Part shown: one piece after another, positions 1-9,067 of the stretch | How positions within the stretch are numbered: position 1 is the first letter of the stretch | Layout of the letters: each line of letters opens with the position of its first letter | DNA from: Gemmatimonadota bacterium | GTDB lineage: Bacteria; Gemmatimonadota; Gemmatimonadetes; Longimicrobiales; Gaopeijiaceae | NCBI GenBank assembly: GCA_024638305.1 | Contig: JAHEKN010000002.1 | Location: 1-64,000, forward strand | Direction: 5' to 3' | DNA: 64,000 bases | Program-made: the position numbers and the translations under genes | Notes under the pieces: model-generated | Database searches by the model: none | Told to the model about the DNA's origin: nothing | The model's input: the letters and a program-made list of their open reading frames with translations, nothing else

Positions 1-539
1 CCTCGGAGGAATGGATAATCCAGGTGGTGCGCGGCCCACAGGGCAAACGTGGTGGCCAGCAGAAGGGCGGCGCCCGAGCCGCCCCGCCGGTAATGCCGGA
101 AGAACACGGCTCCCGTCCACAGCGTCGCTCCGCTCAGGAACGCCACCGCGGGCCCGGCGGCCAGCAGGAACTCGTCGAGCCGATAGATGGCCACCCACGA
201 CCAGACGAGGGGAAAGGTCACACCCGCCAGGATGTAGGGCAGCGCCGGTCGGCTCCGCCTCGCGAACACCAACGCCGCCCACAGGAGCCCTACGGCGGTC
301 CATCCGGTGGTCACCTGGTGCCAGAAGAGCCAGATCGGGCGCTCGGTGGCGAGGAAAGTCACGATCGCCGCCAACCGGAGGGCGTAGAGCGCCCAGGCCA
401 GGGCCCACCACCCGAAGTGAGGCTTTCCGAACCTCCACCACAGGAAGGCGCAGAGGATCCCGACACCGGCAGTGATGGCCAGTTGGAAGATCGGAGCGCT
501 CAGCGCTGCGATCGCTGCCTCGGGGACGTTCCACTGCAT
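1..539 (-). CDS. Membrane sensor protein, N-terminal part, cut by window edge
   Basis: This reading frame has no stop before the left window edge, so only the first 179 or so residues are visible. It begins MQWNVPEAAIAAL and contains about six hydrophobic stretches rich in Trp and Ala, separated by short basic loops. The visible part ends HHLDYPFLR. That HxLDYP-type ending resembles the membrane sensor region that precedes PAS and histidine-kinase or GGDEF modules in many environmental bacteria; this is recollection of family appearance, not a search. It lies 44 bp downstream of the small outer-membrane protein gene on the same strand and may be co-transcribed with it. No good Shine-Dalgarno precedes the ATG. 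The output domain lies outside the window, so the function cannot be named. Confidence 0.6.
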   Translation of the reverse strand, partial: MQWNVPEAAIAALSAPIFQLAITAGVGILCAFLWWRFGKPHFGWWALAWALYALRLAAIVTFLATERPIWLFWHQVTTGWTAVGLLWAALVFARRSRPALPYILAGVTFPLVWSWVAIYRLDEFLLAAGPAVAFLSGATLWTGAVFFRHYRRGGSGAALLLATTFALWAAHHLDYPFLR

Positions 540-583
540 GGGTCAGCGTGGGCGGAGATGGGGGCGAGGGCCCGGCCCGGGAG

Positions 584-1324
584 TCAGTTCCCCTCCCCCT
601 CCGGCTCCGCCTTGATGGGGAACTGGATCCCGCCGGTGAGGGTCCATCCCGTGAGGTTGAGCCTCCTGGGCAGGACGTCGGGGACGGGGTTGTCTCCCCA
701 ACGGATACTCGGGAACGAGCGAAACGCGTAGGCGAGCTCGAGCAGCAGGTTCAGGTCGCCCCCGCTGATTTCCCAGTACTTCCCCAGTGCCAGTCCAAAC
801 AGCACGCTTCTTCCGCTGCCCTGATACGTCGTGTCGGACTCGCCGGCGTCGACGTACGCCTGGAAACCGTGGAGCTCGGCCATTCCCGACTTCACGCCCA
901 GGTACATCTCCGTTTCGAGGTGCGCGCCGTAGACCGACACGGAAGGCCAGTCCCGGACCGAGCCTCGGAGGTCGATTCGCGGATCCCTCTCCTCCAACCC
1001 GAACACCTGCCCGTATCCGACGCCGGCCTCGAACTCCCACTTCTCGCTGGCGGAAATGCCGAACAGCACCTCCATGCCGAACTGCTGCAGGCCGAAGCGC
1101 TCCTCCGCGAGTCCGTCGGCCGAGGGCAGAAGTCCGCCGACGCCCGCGAACAGACTGAGGTCCTCCATGCGGCTGAACATGGTGCTCAGGAAGTCGAACT
1201 GTGCTTCGGCCTGCCGGGGGGACACGAGAGGTCCGAGAAGCAGCGCCACCACGAGCGCGGCCCGTCGACCGCCCGCGTGACGGGTGCGACGTCTCCGGGT
1301 GTCCTGTTGGGCGTCGAGGACCAT
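584..1324 (-). CDS. Outer-membrane beta-barrel-like protein
   Basis: A 246-residue exported protein. The first 42 residues form a signal peptide with an arginine-rich n-region, a hydrophobic core (ALVVALLLGPLV) and an AEA-type cleavage site before QFDF. The mature part alternates short amphipathic strands (FEAGVGYGQVFGL, LHGFQAYVDAG, LLLELAYAFRSF), as in a small 8- to 10-strand porin-like barrel. There is no enzymatic motif. The start is supported by GGAGG seven bases upstream of the ATG. It follows the large BamA-type gene by 17 bp, so the two are probably co-transcribed and may act together in the outer membrane. No specific family is recognised. Confidence 0.65.
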   Translation of the reverse strand: MVLDAQQDTRRRRTRHAGGRRAALVVALLLGPLVSPRQAEAQFDFLSTMFSRMEDLSLFAGVGGLLPSADGLAEERFGLQQFGMEVLFGISASEKWEFEAGVGYGQVFGLEERDPRIDLRGSVRDWPSVSVYGAHLETEMYLGVKSGMAELHGFQAYVDAGESDTTYQGSGRSVLFGLALGKYWEISGGDLNLLLELAYAFRSFPSIRWGDNPVPDVLPRRLNLTGWTLTGGIQFPIKAEPEGEGN

Positions 1325-1341
1325 CGTGACTCCTCCCTACG

Positions 1342-3966
1342 TCAGAAGTGGAAGCCCGCGCCGGCATAGAAGCCGCGGTCCTCGGCGCTGTCGGCGAATC
1401 CGATGCTGAGCACGTTTGCGCGGCCGGCGAACGCGAACCACACCCCTCCGCCAACCGCCGTGTGGAGGTCGCCATCCGAGTCCAGGTCGTGAAACACCCG
1501 TCCCGTGTCCACCAAGCCGAAGATGCCGAAATCGGCCGGGACTTGAAAGAAAAACTCGCCAATCACCATGCGCAGCTCGACGTTGGCAAACACCGCCCCG
1601 TCCCCCGCGAAGCGGTCGTTCCTGAAGCCGCGTAGGTCGCCGCCGCCTCCGAGGTAGGCGGCCTCCTGGTAGGGGTACTCACCGAAGAGGCGCTCGCCAC
1701 CGACCCGGACGGCCATCACCGGATCCCCGGCGATGTCGGCCGAGCGATAGAGCGCCGCGCTGCCCCTGATCCCCGCGAACGACTCCCGCACGTCCAGCAG
1801 CGCCGGGAACCAGCGGAACTCGGCCTCCACGTGGCCGCCGCGGGAAGGATTGAGCGCGCGGTCGCGGCCGTCCCAGGCGATCGCTCCAGTGAGGCCCAGC
1901 TCCGCGAAGCGCCCACCGTCACGACCGTAGAGGTCGAGCCCGTCCACCAGACGGCCCGCTCCCCCGAACGGATCGAAGAACCGGAAGCGCGGCCCAATCA
2001 GGACGGACAGCTCGTCCGATCCTTGGAACTCCACACGCAGATCGAGCTGCGCCTCTTCCTGCCCCGCCTCGTAGAACGACCGCGCGCTGTCGGCCGACGT
2101 TCCGTTTCCGAATCCATAGAAACGCTCCACTTCGGCTCCGGTCCAATGTCCGCTCAGCCGGCCGCGGAGGTCAGGGCTCGAGATCGGAAAGGTCCAACTC
2201 AGCTCACCGCGTGGCCGTCCCGAGCCCGTGCTCAGCCCGATCGAGGCGGAGAGGCGGGTGCGATGGGGGAACTCGCGGAACCCGTAGCCCCAACGGATGA
2301 AGCCGGCTCCCAGCACGAACCCCAGGTCCGCGTCGTAGAGGGCGTACGGCAGTGGGACCGTGCGAGTCCCCCAGTCCCGCGGACGAGCCTGGTGGGTGGC
2401 GCTTCCGGGATCCTCCGGCTCCTCATAGGGGCGCTCGTCGACCACCGTCCTGGGCCCGACCACGAACTCGTTGGTGCCGCGATCGTCGTAGAAGTACACG
2501 CGCCTGCCGTCGGTACGGTCCACCAACCGGTCGTCGCTTCCGCCCCCGATCACGCGCACGGCGATGGATGGCGGTCCGGACCCCTCCACCACGACCTCGT
2601 CCCGTCCTCCCCTCTTGAACAGACGCACCTCTGCGGTCTCGTCCGGGAGGAACCTGCGCTCGTAATACGGGCGCTCCGAGCTCCGCAGCCGGATGACGAC
2701 GTGGAGCGCGCCGCCTGGCTCGCGCGTGACCGTCACTACCTCGCGCCGGTCTGTCGCGAACACGTCGACCTCGCGCGCCAGGAGCGCATAGAACTCCTCC
2801 GCGATCCGGGTGAGATGATCCCGGCGATAGTTGAGCGCGTCGCTCAGCCAGCCCCCCATCTGGACCTGATAGCTCTCAGGGAGCTGGGCGACCGCCGCGC
2901 GCAGCACGTCGTCCGTGAGCCGCGCCTGGAGGTCGGTCGCCACCTCCATCCACTCGCTGCGGGCGACGCCGGAGAGAAGGTGTCGATCGAGAGCCCGCCC
3001 GCTCCAGGACGCTCGAAACACCGGCGGGTACTCCCGGGCGAAGCCCTGGTAGTGCGGTTGCAGATATCCCACGATCGCCACCAGCCAGCCGCCGATGTTG
3101 GACAGCGCCCAGTCGCGGTCCCGGGGAATCGGCTCCCAGCGGGAGATCTCCCCCTCGTCGAATTCGGCCCAACGCCACTGATCCGGGTGCCGGTCCCAGT
3201 CTCCCACGAAGAAGTCGAGGAGGCGGGCCCGCAAGTACGCCCGGGCATCCACCTGGTGTCTCGGGTCCTCTTCCAGGAGCTCCAGGAAGCGGTCGGACGC
3301 GGTCACGCGTGTCGAGCCCGCGAACCCTGGCGCCCCGTCCGGCCCCTCATCGGGCCGCTCCTCGACCAACCCGAGCATGCCCGCGAACTCTTCCCGAAAC
3401 TCTCCGAGCGCGGGATCATCGGGCATCACCCGTAGGACCGGGCTCGCGTGGAGGACGCCCCCGGCTTCGAGGATCGGGTCGACCACGAGCGCGCTCACGG
3501 GGAGAAGGGCAGAGATCTGGTCCTGCAGCACGCGCGCCGCCACAGAGCGCCGCAGCTCGGGGTCGAGCGACCGGCTGGCGTCCTTGTCGAGCGAACGGAA
3601 TGCATACACGCGCCCGTCGGCTCCGATGAACCGCAGCGACCGGGTCTGGAGTCCGCCGCCCCGCTCTGTGGGCGTGAGCCCGCCCGCGAAGCGAGCGAGG
3701 TCGAGCACCTCGACGCGCACGGGGGTCTCCCACAGGCCACGATGGTTCGAGCCGAGCAGCAACCGGTGGATGGGTCCCGCCGGAAAGCGTCCTTCCGGAG
3801 TGACGAGGACCGAATCTCCCGGAACCAGCGTGGGAAGGGATCGTGCCCCGGGCGCCTGTGCCACCGACCCGGCGGCAGCCAGCGCGAGCACGAACGAGCA
3901 GGTCGCCCCGCCGGCGGCGACGTGACGGAGCGTGGCAAACCGAGTCCGGCGTGCGTGACGAACCAT
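1342..3966 (-). CDS. BamA/TamA-type outer-membrane barrel with kinase-like N-terminal region
   Basis: An 874-residue exported protein with a signal peptide over about residues 1-37. The last 350 or so residues read as a BamA/Omp85-type 16-strand barrel: repeated GxxxxW/F strands, a DRALNPSRGG turn, GGGGDLRGFRNDRF as in the family's LRGF region, and a C-terminal aromatic (GAGFHF). The N-terminal third is not POTRA-like. It has YAFRSLDKD near residue 121, a helical LPVSALVVDPIL stretch, then GDWDRHPDQW at 255-264 and IPRDRDWALS at 280-289. This order (strand Arg/Lys, DRH catalytic loop, second Asp) resembles atypical kinases of the HipA/FAM20/CotH type. Kinase activity is inference; the barrel assignment is firm. 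It is the first gene of a minus-strand group with the small barrel protein. Confidence 0.8.
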   Translation of the reverse strand: MVRHARRTRFATLRHVAAGGATCSFVLALAAAGSVAQAPGARSLPTLVPGDSVLVTPEGRFPAGPIHRLLLGSNHRGLWETPVRVEVLDLARFAGGLTPTERGGGLQTRSLRFIGADGRVYAFRSLDKDASRSLDPELRRSVAARVLQDQISALLPVSALVVDPILEAGGVLHASPVLRVMPDDPALGEFREEFAGMLGLVEERPDEGPDGAPGFAGSTRVTASDRFLELLEEDPRHQVDARAYLRARLLDFFVGDWDRHPDQWRWAEFDEGEISRWEPIPRDRDWALSNIGGWLVAIVGYLQPHYQGFAREYPPVFRASWSGRALDRHLLSGVARSEWMEVATDLQARLTDDVLRAAVAQLPESYQVQMGGWLSDALNYRRDHLTRIAEEFYALLAREVDVFATDRREVVTVTREPGGALHVVIRLRSSERPYYERRFLPDETAEVRLFKRGGRDEVVVEGSGPPSIAVRVIGGGSDDRLVDRTDGRRVYFYDDRGTNEFVVGPRTVVDERPYEEPEDPGSATHQARPRDWGTRTVPLPYALYDADLGFVLGAGFIRWGYGFREFPHRTRLSASIGLSTGSGRPRGELSWTFPISSPDLRGRLSGHWTGAEVERFYGFGNGTSADSARSFYEAGQEEAQLDLRVEFQGSDELSVLIGPRFRFFDPFGGAGRLVDGLDLYGRDGGRFAELGLTGAIAWDGRDRALNPSRGGHVEAEFRWFPALLDVRESFAGIRGSAALYRSADIAGDPVMAVRVGGERLFGEYPYQEAAYLGGGGDLRGFRNDRFAGDGAVFANVELRMVIGEFFFQVPADFGIFGLVDTGRVFHDLDSDGDLHTAVGGGVWFAFAGRANVLSIGFADSAEDRGFYAGAGFHF

Positions 3967-4042
3967 CCGTCACATTCGGTCGAGGTACCCGACGCGGGCA
4001 ACCCCGGGGTGCGCGTGCCGACAGGTCGGGCCGGTCGCGGCT

Positions 4043-6466
4043 TCAGCCCTGGTGAGGGCTCCCCACCGGCTCCTTGGACGCGGAAGACTGCTCGGCCGCA
4101 GCGGCGGCCGGTCGCTCCTCCGAGACGCTGTCCTCCGCGGGACCGCTCTCCCGCCAGCTTGGACCGGGCGACTCCTCCGTACGTACGTCCGGTGCCCGTT
4201 TGGGGCGACGCCCTTCGCTGCCCGGGAAGAGCGCCGGCCTGGCGAACAGGTAGCCTTGCGCCGCACCGCATGCCATGCCCTGGAGCAGCGCCACCTGGTC
4301 GGGGGTCTCGATCCCTTCCGCGACCACCTTGAGGCCCAGGTTCTGAGCCATGCGTATGATGGTCTGGACCAGCTCGGCGCCGTCGGGCTCCGTCGTCATC
4401 CTCGCGATGAACGACCGATCGATCTTGAGCGTGTCGATCGGGAGGTTCTGCAGATAGCTCAGCGAGGAGTGCCCGGTCCCGAAATCGTCCATCAGAATCT
4501 GCACCCCGAGCAGCTTGAGCTGTCCGAGCGCGCTCGCGGCCCGGCGGGGATTCTCGATGATGGCCGTCTCGGTGAACTCCAACCGCAAACGATTCCCGCT
4601 GAATCCGGTCTCGAGCAACAGCTGTTCGATGCCCGCGACCAGGTCCTCCTGGCCCAGGTGTTTGCCAGAGAGGTTCACGCTCACGTACGGCATGTCCTCG
4701 GCGCGTACGTTCTCGTACCGGCGCATCATCTGTAGACAGGCCTCTCGCATCACCCACTGCCCGAGCGGTACGGTGAGGCCCGTTTCCTCCATAACCGGTA
4801 TGAAGTCGTCGGGTTGAAGCAGCCCGCGGGTAGGATGGTCCCAGCGGACCAACGCCTCGAACCCCTCGGTCCGTCCATCGACGAGGGACACGATGCTCTG
4901 AAAGTGGAGCATGAACTCCTCCTGTTCGAGCGCGGTCCTCAGTTGGCGCTCGAGCTCCAGGCGCTCGCGCAGGCGCTCACGCATCGCCACGTCGAAGATG
5001 ACGGTGACCTTGTCGCTCTCTTTGGCTGAGTACATCGCGGTATCAGCGTCGCGCAGGAGCTCGTCGGGGTCGCGGTAGTGCTCGGTGTCGATCACCACAC
5101 CGATGCTCGGTGCCACGTAGAGCTCACGGCCGTCGAGCACGTAGGGCTGACTGAGCTTCTCCACGATTCGGTCGAGGGTGATCTGCACCCCGACCGGCAC
5201 CCGCACCTTCTCGAGCAGGACTACGAACTCGTCTCCGCCCAGGCGGGCCACCGTGTCGCTCGCGCGGACGCAGGTCTGAAGGCGACTCGCCACTTCCTTC
5301 AGGAGGTCGTCGCCCGTCTTGTGACCCAGCGTGTCGTTGATCGCCTTGAAGTTGTCGAGGTCGAGGAACAGGACCGAGAAGCCCTCCTTGTCGCTCTCGG
5401 ACCGGGGTCGCTGCACGGTCACGCGCTTCAACCGGTCCAGGAACAACCTCCGGTTGGGGAGGCCCGTGAGCGGATCGAACACCCCCCGACGGGTCATGTC
5501 CGTGATCGAGCCCGCCATCCGCGCAGCGCGGCCGTGAGTGTCGCGGGTCGACGCCCCGCGTGTCAGAACCCACAAGTAAGTCCCGTCTTCGTGGCGGATA
5601 CGGAACTCGTCCTCGAAGTAGGGCTCGTCCCCCTTCAGATGGGACACGAGACGCGCCTTCACGCGCTCCGAGTCCTCCGGGTGGATGCGGTCGGTGAGCG
5701 CTTCCACCGCTGGACCCATCTGGTCCGGGTCGCATCCGAACATCGTCGTGAGCCGTTCGGAGAAGTAGATCCGATTCCGCGAGATGTCCCAGTCGTAAAG
5801 GCCGTCGTTGGAACCCGAGAGAGCCAACGCGTAGCGCTCCTCGCTCTGGCTGAGCGCGCCCGCCTTCTCTTCCGCCTCCGAGCGGAGCCCGTTGAGCTGC
5901 CGGTAGACACGGATGCGGATGAGGATCGCGACCCCGGCGATCAGCGTCGTCGCAGCGAGGGTCAGGACTTCACCTGGGTCCAACTGGTCGATGGCGAGGG
6001 CCGCGGACGTCCAGCTGAGGAGAGTCAGGGTCACCGCGGCGGCGAACCAGCGAAGGTCCAGGAAGAAGATCCCCAGGCCCAGGATCAGGAGCGCGAATGT
6101 CGTGGATGCGTCGGGATCCCCCGTCAGGTACAGGTAGAGCCCCGAGTGCGCCGCCACGATCGCGGCCATCACGATTCCCGCTTGGTGGGCACCACCGATT
6201 CTCGAGCGGCGCCCGCCCATGAGCATGCCGGCCAGGAAGAGGGCCAGCGCGGCGGCGAACGCGATCAGGACGAGGACCCGACCCGGACCCCCCGCACCCA
6301 GGTACAGGCGCGAGAGCCCCTGGACGACGTATAGCGCAGCGAGGCTGAAGGACACCGGCCGCGTCATTCCACTCACGATGCGCTCGAACGCGCCGGTGTC
6401 CTTGGACATCTCGGCAGCGCCCGTGGCCTTGCTCGGCTCAGGACTGGTCAATCGCGTGTCTCGCAC
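4043..6466 (-). CDS. Membrane PAS-GGDEF-EAL cyclic-di-GMP enzyme
   Basis: An 807-residue signalling protein. About six transmembrane helices fill residues 30-200. They are followed by a PAS domain (residues about 210-330), a GGDEF domain (345-510) and an EAL domain (525-760). GGDEF is intact (RLGGDEFVVLLE), with an RASD inhibitory site five residues upstream. The EAL domain keeps EAL, the DDFGTG loop, KIDRSF, VVAEGIET and QGYLFARP, so both diguanylate cyclase and phosphodiesterase activities are possible. The last 50 residues are a low-complexity Glu/Ser/Ala/Pro tail. The first codon is GTG at 6466; ATG at 6409 is an alternative that starts 19 residues later, and neither has a convincing ribosome site. 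A close paralogue lies at 23990-26260. Confidence 0.92.
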   Translation of the reverse strand: MRDTRLTSPEPSKATGAAEMSKDTGAFERIVSGMTRPVSFSLAALYVVQGLSRLYLGAGGPGRVLVLIAFAAALALFLAGMLMGGRRSRIGGAHQAGIVMAAIVAAHSGLYLYLTGDPDASTTFALLILGLGIFFLDLRWFAAAVTLTLLSWTSAALAIDQLDPGEVLTLAATTLIAGVAILIRIRVYRQLNGLRSEAEEKAGALSQSEERYALALSGSNDGLYDWDISRNRIYFSERLTTMFGCDPDQMGPAVEALTDRIHPEDSERVKARLVSHLKGDEPYFEDEFRIRHEDGTYLWVLTRGASTRDTHGRAARMAGSITDMTRRGVFDPLTGLPNRRLFLDRLKRVTVQRPRSESDKEGFSVLFLDLDNFKAINDTLGHKTGDDLLKEVASRLQTCVRASDTVARLGGDEFVVLLEKVRVPVGVQITLDRIVEKLSQPYVLDGRELYVAPSIGVVIDTEHYRDPDELLRDADTAMYSAKESDKVTVIFDVAMRERLRERLELERQLRTALEQEEFMLHFQSIVSLVDGRTEGFEALVRWDHPTRGLLQPDDFIPVMEETGLTVPLGQWVMREACLQMMRRYENVRAEDMPYVSVNLSGKHLGQEDLVAGIEQLLLETGFSGNRLRLEFTETAIIENPRRAASALGQLKLLGVQILMDDFGTGHSSLSYLQNLPIDTLKIDRSFIARMTTEPDGAELVQTIIRMAQNLGLKVVAEGIETPDQVALLQGMACGAAQGYLFARPALFPGSEGRRPKRAPDVRTEESPGPSWRESGPAEDSVSEERPAAAAAEQSSASKEPVGSPHQG

Positions 6467-6676
6467 TTCGGGCGAACCCCTGCAAGCCCCCGACGGGGTG
6501 GGGGTTTCTCGAACTCGACTGAGGTTCGTGGTCGGGGCTGCAAGACCCGTGCTATTGGCGCCGCGATCCGGTGGATGGGCGCGACGGGGCCCCGGTGCGG
6601 CCGAAACCGTACGGAAGCAGATGTCTCGGCGCGCGCGGGCCGCGCCTACGTTTGGGCTAGGCTCCGACCCGGTCTC

Positions 6677-6946
6677 CTACTCGTCGGTTCGTCCGTCCCG
6701 CGCGTCGCGCGCACCGAGCTCGACGCCGCTCCCCACCCCCAGGCCGAGCGCGATCGCGGTTCCGGCTCCCACGACCGGAAGCACCGCGACCAGGGGCGCA
6801 GCGACCAGGGTCGTGACGACGCCGGCCGCGAGGCCCACTCCGGGTCTCTCAACGGCGCTCGTGTAGCGGAGCTTCTTTCGTACCCAGCTCCGCGACTTCA
6901 GATGACCTCCAACGCCCGCGATACCGAGGACGATCAATTCCAGCAT
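6677..6946 (-). CDS. Small glycine-rich membrane protein, unknown function
   Basis: An 89-residue hypothetical protein. The start at 6946 (MLELIVLG) is chosen because a perfect AGGAGG lies seven bases upstream; a longer frame from 6967 lacks that support. It has two hydrophobic segments, about residues 2-12 and 37-72, the second being a long Ala/Val/Gly stretch. They are separated by a basic RSWVRKKLR loop, and the acidic C-terminus ends GRTDE. This looks like a small inner-membrane protein. No family is recognised. It sits alone between the GGDEF-EAL gene and the amidohydrolase, on the same strand as both but more than 200 bp from either. Confidence 0.55.
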   Translation of the reverse strand: MLELIVLGIAGVGGHLKSRSWVRKKLRYTSAVERPGVGLAAGVVTTLVAAPLVAVLPVVGAGTAIALGLGVGSGVELGARDARDGRTDE

Positions 6947-7064
6947 TCTTGCTCCTCCTGACGCCACCGACGATGGGGCGTCCGCGTTCTCTACGAGGTA
7001 CGGCCTCGACCGGTTCCAGATGCCGGCGTCGCAGGTCCCGAAGGCCGGCGAGCGCCCGGTTGCC

Positions 7065-7125
7065 GCGATCCGCCTGCGCGATCCGCCTGCGCGATCCGCC
7101 TGCGCGATCCGCCTGCGCGATCCGC
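7065..7125. repeat. 13-bp direct tandem repeat, about 4.7 copies
   Basis: Four perfect head-to-tail copies of GCGATCCGCCTGC begin at 7065, 7078, 7091 and 7104. A fifth copy starting at 7117 diverges after nine bases. The unit is not a multiple of three and the stretch is intergenic, so it is unlikely to encode peptide repeats. Confidence 0.9.
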
Positions 7126-7308
7126 ACGCCCGCCGGGCGCGCCCCCAACTCGACGTGTCGGAAATCCCCCCGCACTCCGTGCAGAGCCCTCCCCGACAGA
7201 CCGGCCCGATCCGCGCCGCGACATTGTGCTTGAAGAAAATCAGTAGGTCGGTGGTTCGCCGGGGCGACGACGCCCCTCTGGGCGGCCGGCAGAATCACCA
7301 GGGTCGGT

Positions 7309-7325
7309 CGCGGAGTTTCTCCGCG
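7309..7325 (-). terminator. Possible terminator hairpin after the amidohydrolase
   Basis: CGCGGAG and CTCCGCG form a perfect 7-bp stem around a TTT loop. It lies about 40 bases downstream of the minus-strand amidohydrolase stop. No U-run follows, so intrinsic termination is uncertain. Confidence 0.3.
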
Positions 7326-7366
7326 GCCGATCTGTCGTAGCGGGGTGACGCCCGCCGCCCCAGACG

Positions 7367-9067
7367 CTATCGCGACCCCGAGGCGTCGGACACGATCCCG
7401 CGCTCCTCCTTCTGTTTCCGCACCATCTCGCGAACGTCCTCGAGCAGTTGCTGGGCGTCGTACACGATGCCGTCCTTGATCGTGTACTTGATCCCGCCGA
7501 CTCGCTCCACCTCTCCGGTTTGGTCGTTGATCTTCACCGCCCCGTTTCCATACAGGACCTTGAGATTCTCCAGCGGGTTCATGTCGACCATCACCATGTC
7601 CGCCTTCAGGCCGGGACGCAGGAGCCCGAAATCGGGCTGCTCGCCGCGTGGCTTGGCCAGCTGGAGCGCGCCGTGGTAGGTGGCGGAGCGGATCACTTCG
7701 ATCGGGTGGAACCCCGCCTCGCGCAGCAGCTCCAGCTCCCGGATGTAGTCGAAGCCATAGAGCTTGTAGATGAACCCGGAATCGGACCCCGTGGTCACGA
7801 TCCCGCCAGCGTTCTTGTAGTCGTTCAGGAACGCCATCCACTTCTGGTAGAACCTGCGCCAGTGGAATTCGTCCTCACTGGTCCAGTAGAACCAGTATGA
7901 ACCGTGCGCCTCCCGGCTGGGCTGGTAGAAGTCCCACTGGGACGGAAGCGTGTACTCGTCGTGGAAATCGGCCTCGCGAGAGCGCATCACATCCCGGCTC
8001 GCCTCGTAGATCGTCATGGTCGGGTCGAGGCCGAAGTCGAGCTCGAGGAACTCGTCGATCAGGGCGTTCCATTGATCGCTTCCCTGCTCCGCCGCCTGAT
8101 ACCAGAGACGTGCGACGTTCCCGAAGCGATGCTGCTCATCGTTGTAGTTGTAGTCGACGGGCCAGGCCTGCACGGAGTAGTCGGTGAGCATGGACTCCAT
8201 GAGCCCGTAGTAGTGGGTCATCATGTCCAGCCCCTGCCGGGCCGCATCGAGGGCGGTCATGCGGCCCACGCCCATCTGATCGAGGTGCGCGACGGTGCCG
8301 AGGCCGTGCTGATGGGCCTCGTCGATCAGCGCCTCCATGATGTCGGGGTCGTAGGAACCCAGCTTGAGCCCGTCGACACGGGCCCCATCGACGTCCACTG
8401 AAGCCGCCCAACGCACCCATTCGCGCGCGGCCTCGGGGGTGTCGATGGGCCGATCACCCCACCCCTCTCCGGATCCGGGCCGGAAGTACGAGAACATGCG
8501 GGGAGCGACGATCTCGTTCCGCTCGGCGAGCGCCTTCTCCGCGAGCGCCCACTCCATGTCGCCATGGGGCACGCCGCGCGTGGTGGTGACGCCGTGCGCC
8601 AGCCAGAGCTTGTACGTGTACTCCGCCTGAGGCGCCTTGCCTCCGCCCCCGGTGTGGACGTGCATGTCCACGAACCCCGGCATGACGTACATGCCCGTAC
8701 CATCGATTTCCTTGGTCCCGGCCTCCGGGCGACGGCGCTCGTTGATCTCCACGAACGGGAAGCCGACGGAGCGGATCTCGGCGATGCGGTCGTCCACCAC
8801 GACGATGTCCACGGGACCGCGAGGCGGTGCTCCTGTGCCATCGATGATGGTCGCGCCGCGAATGATGAGGCGGTCGTAGGGACCCTCGCCCTCGGCCGCG
8901 CCGCGCAATGTCGTCACCTCCATTTGGGCGGAGAGCTGCGGCGTGGGGACGAGTCCGAGCGAGAGCGCCGCCGCGATCGCGACGACGGCTGCGGCGCCGA
9001 GCGCGCGTGAGCGGATGCGGACGAGGACGGGGAGCGCGACCCTCACGGAACGCACGTCGAGCTTCAT
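7367..9067 (-). CDS. Exported amidohydrolase-family protein
   Basis: A 566-residue metal-dependent hydrolase of the amidohydrolase superfamily. The start at 9067 (MKLDVRS) has AGGAG eight bases upstream and gives a signal peptide with a hydrophobic core (GAAAVVAIAAALSLGL) ending LSAQ. The mature part begins with the family's small beta-sandwich (LIIRGATIIDGTGAPPRG), then HxH in GFVDMHVHTGGGG, AHLDQMGVG and TTGSDSGF, the usual metal-ligand positions of the TIM barrel. The end returns to the sandwich (LKADMVMVDMNPLENL). About 130 residues of Trp/Tyr-rich insertion (VDYNYNDEQHRFG, SYWFYWTSEDEFHWRR) lie within the barrel. The substrate cannot be read from the sequence; exported imidazolonepropionase- or dipeptidase-like amidohydrolases are common in this type of genome. 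Confidence 0.88.
   Translation of the reverse strand: MKLDVRSVRVALPVLVRIRSRALGAAAVVAIAAALSLGLVPTPQLSAQMEVTTLRGAAEGEGPYDRLIIRGATIIDGTGAPPRGPVDIVVVDDRIAEIRSVGFPFVEINERRRPEAGTKEIDGTGMYVMPGFVDMHVHTGGGGKAPQAEYTYKLWLAHGVTTTRGVPHGDMEWALAEKALAERNEIVAPRMFSYFRPGSGEGWGDRPIDTPEAAREWVRWAASVDVDGARVDGLKLGSYDPDIMEALIDEAHQHGLGTVAHLDQMGVGRMTALDAARQGLDMMTHYYGLMESMLTDYSVQAWPVDYNYNDEQHRFGNVARLWYQAAEQGSDQWNALIDEFLELDFGLDPTMTIYEASRDVMRSREADFHDEYTLPSQWDFYQPSREAHGSYWFYWTSEDEFHWRRFYQKWMAFLNDYKNAGGIVTTGSDSGFIYKLYGFDYIRELELLREAGFHPIEVIRSATYHGALQLAKPRGEQPDFGLLRPGLKADMVMVDMNPLENLKVLYGNGAVKINDQTGEVERVGGIKYTIKDGIVYDAQQLLEDVREMVRKQKEERGIVSDASGSR

Larger units (their letters stand above)
6947..7366. other. 420-bp intergenic stretch with tandem repeat and hairpin
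   Basis: No convincing gene is seen here. All open frames are short, rich in Arg and Pro, and overlap each other. The stretch holds the 13-bp tandem repeat at 7065-7125 and a short perfect inverted repeat at 7309-7325. Confidence 0.6.

Noticed and set aside
543-1562. Long minus-strand open frame overlapping the outer-membrane protein genes
   Set aside because: It is a low-complexity Arg/Gly-rich shadow of the genes at 584-1324 and 1342-3966 and has no recognisable motifs.
6486-6504. CCCCC/GGGGG inverted repeat followed by TTT upstream of the GGDEF-EAL gene as a terminator
   Set aside because: No plus-strand gene ends nearby; on the minus strand it lies in the leader of the GGDEF-EAL gene and could be a chance GC-rich pairing.
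7065-7125. Possible CRISPR-like array
   Set aside because: Units are contiguous with no spacers and only 13 bp long; this is a simple tandem repeat.
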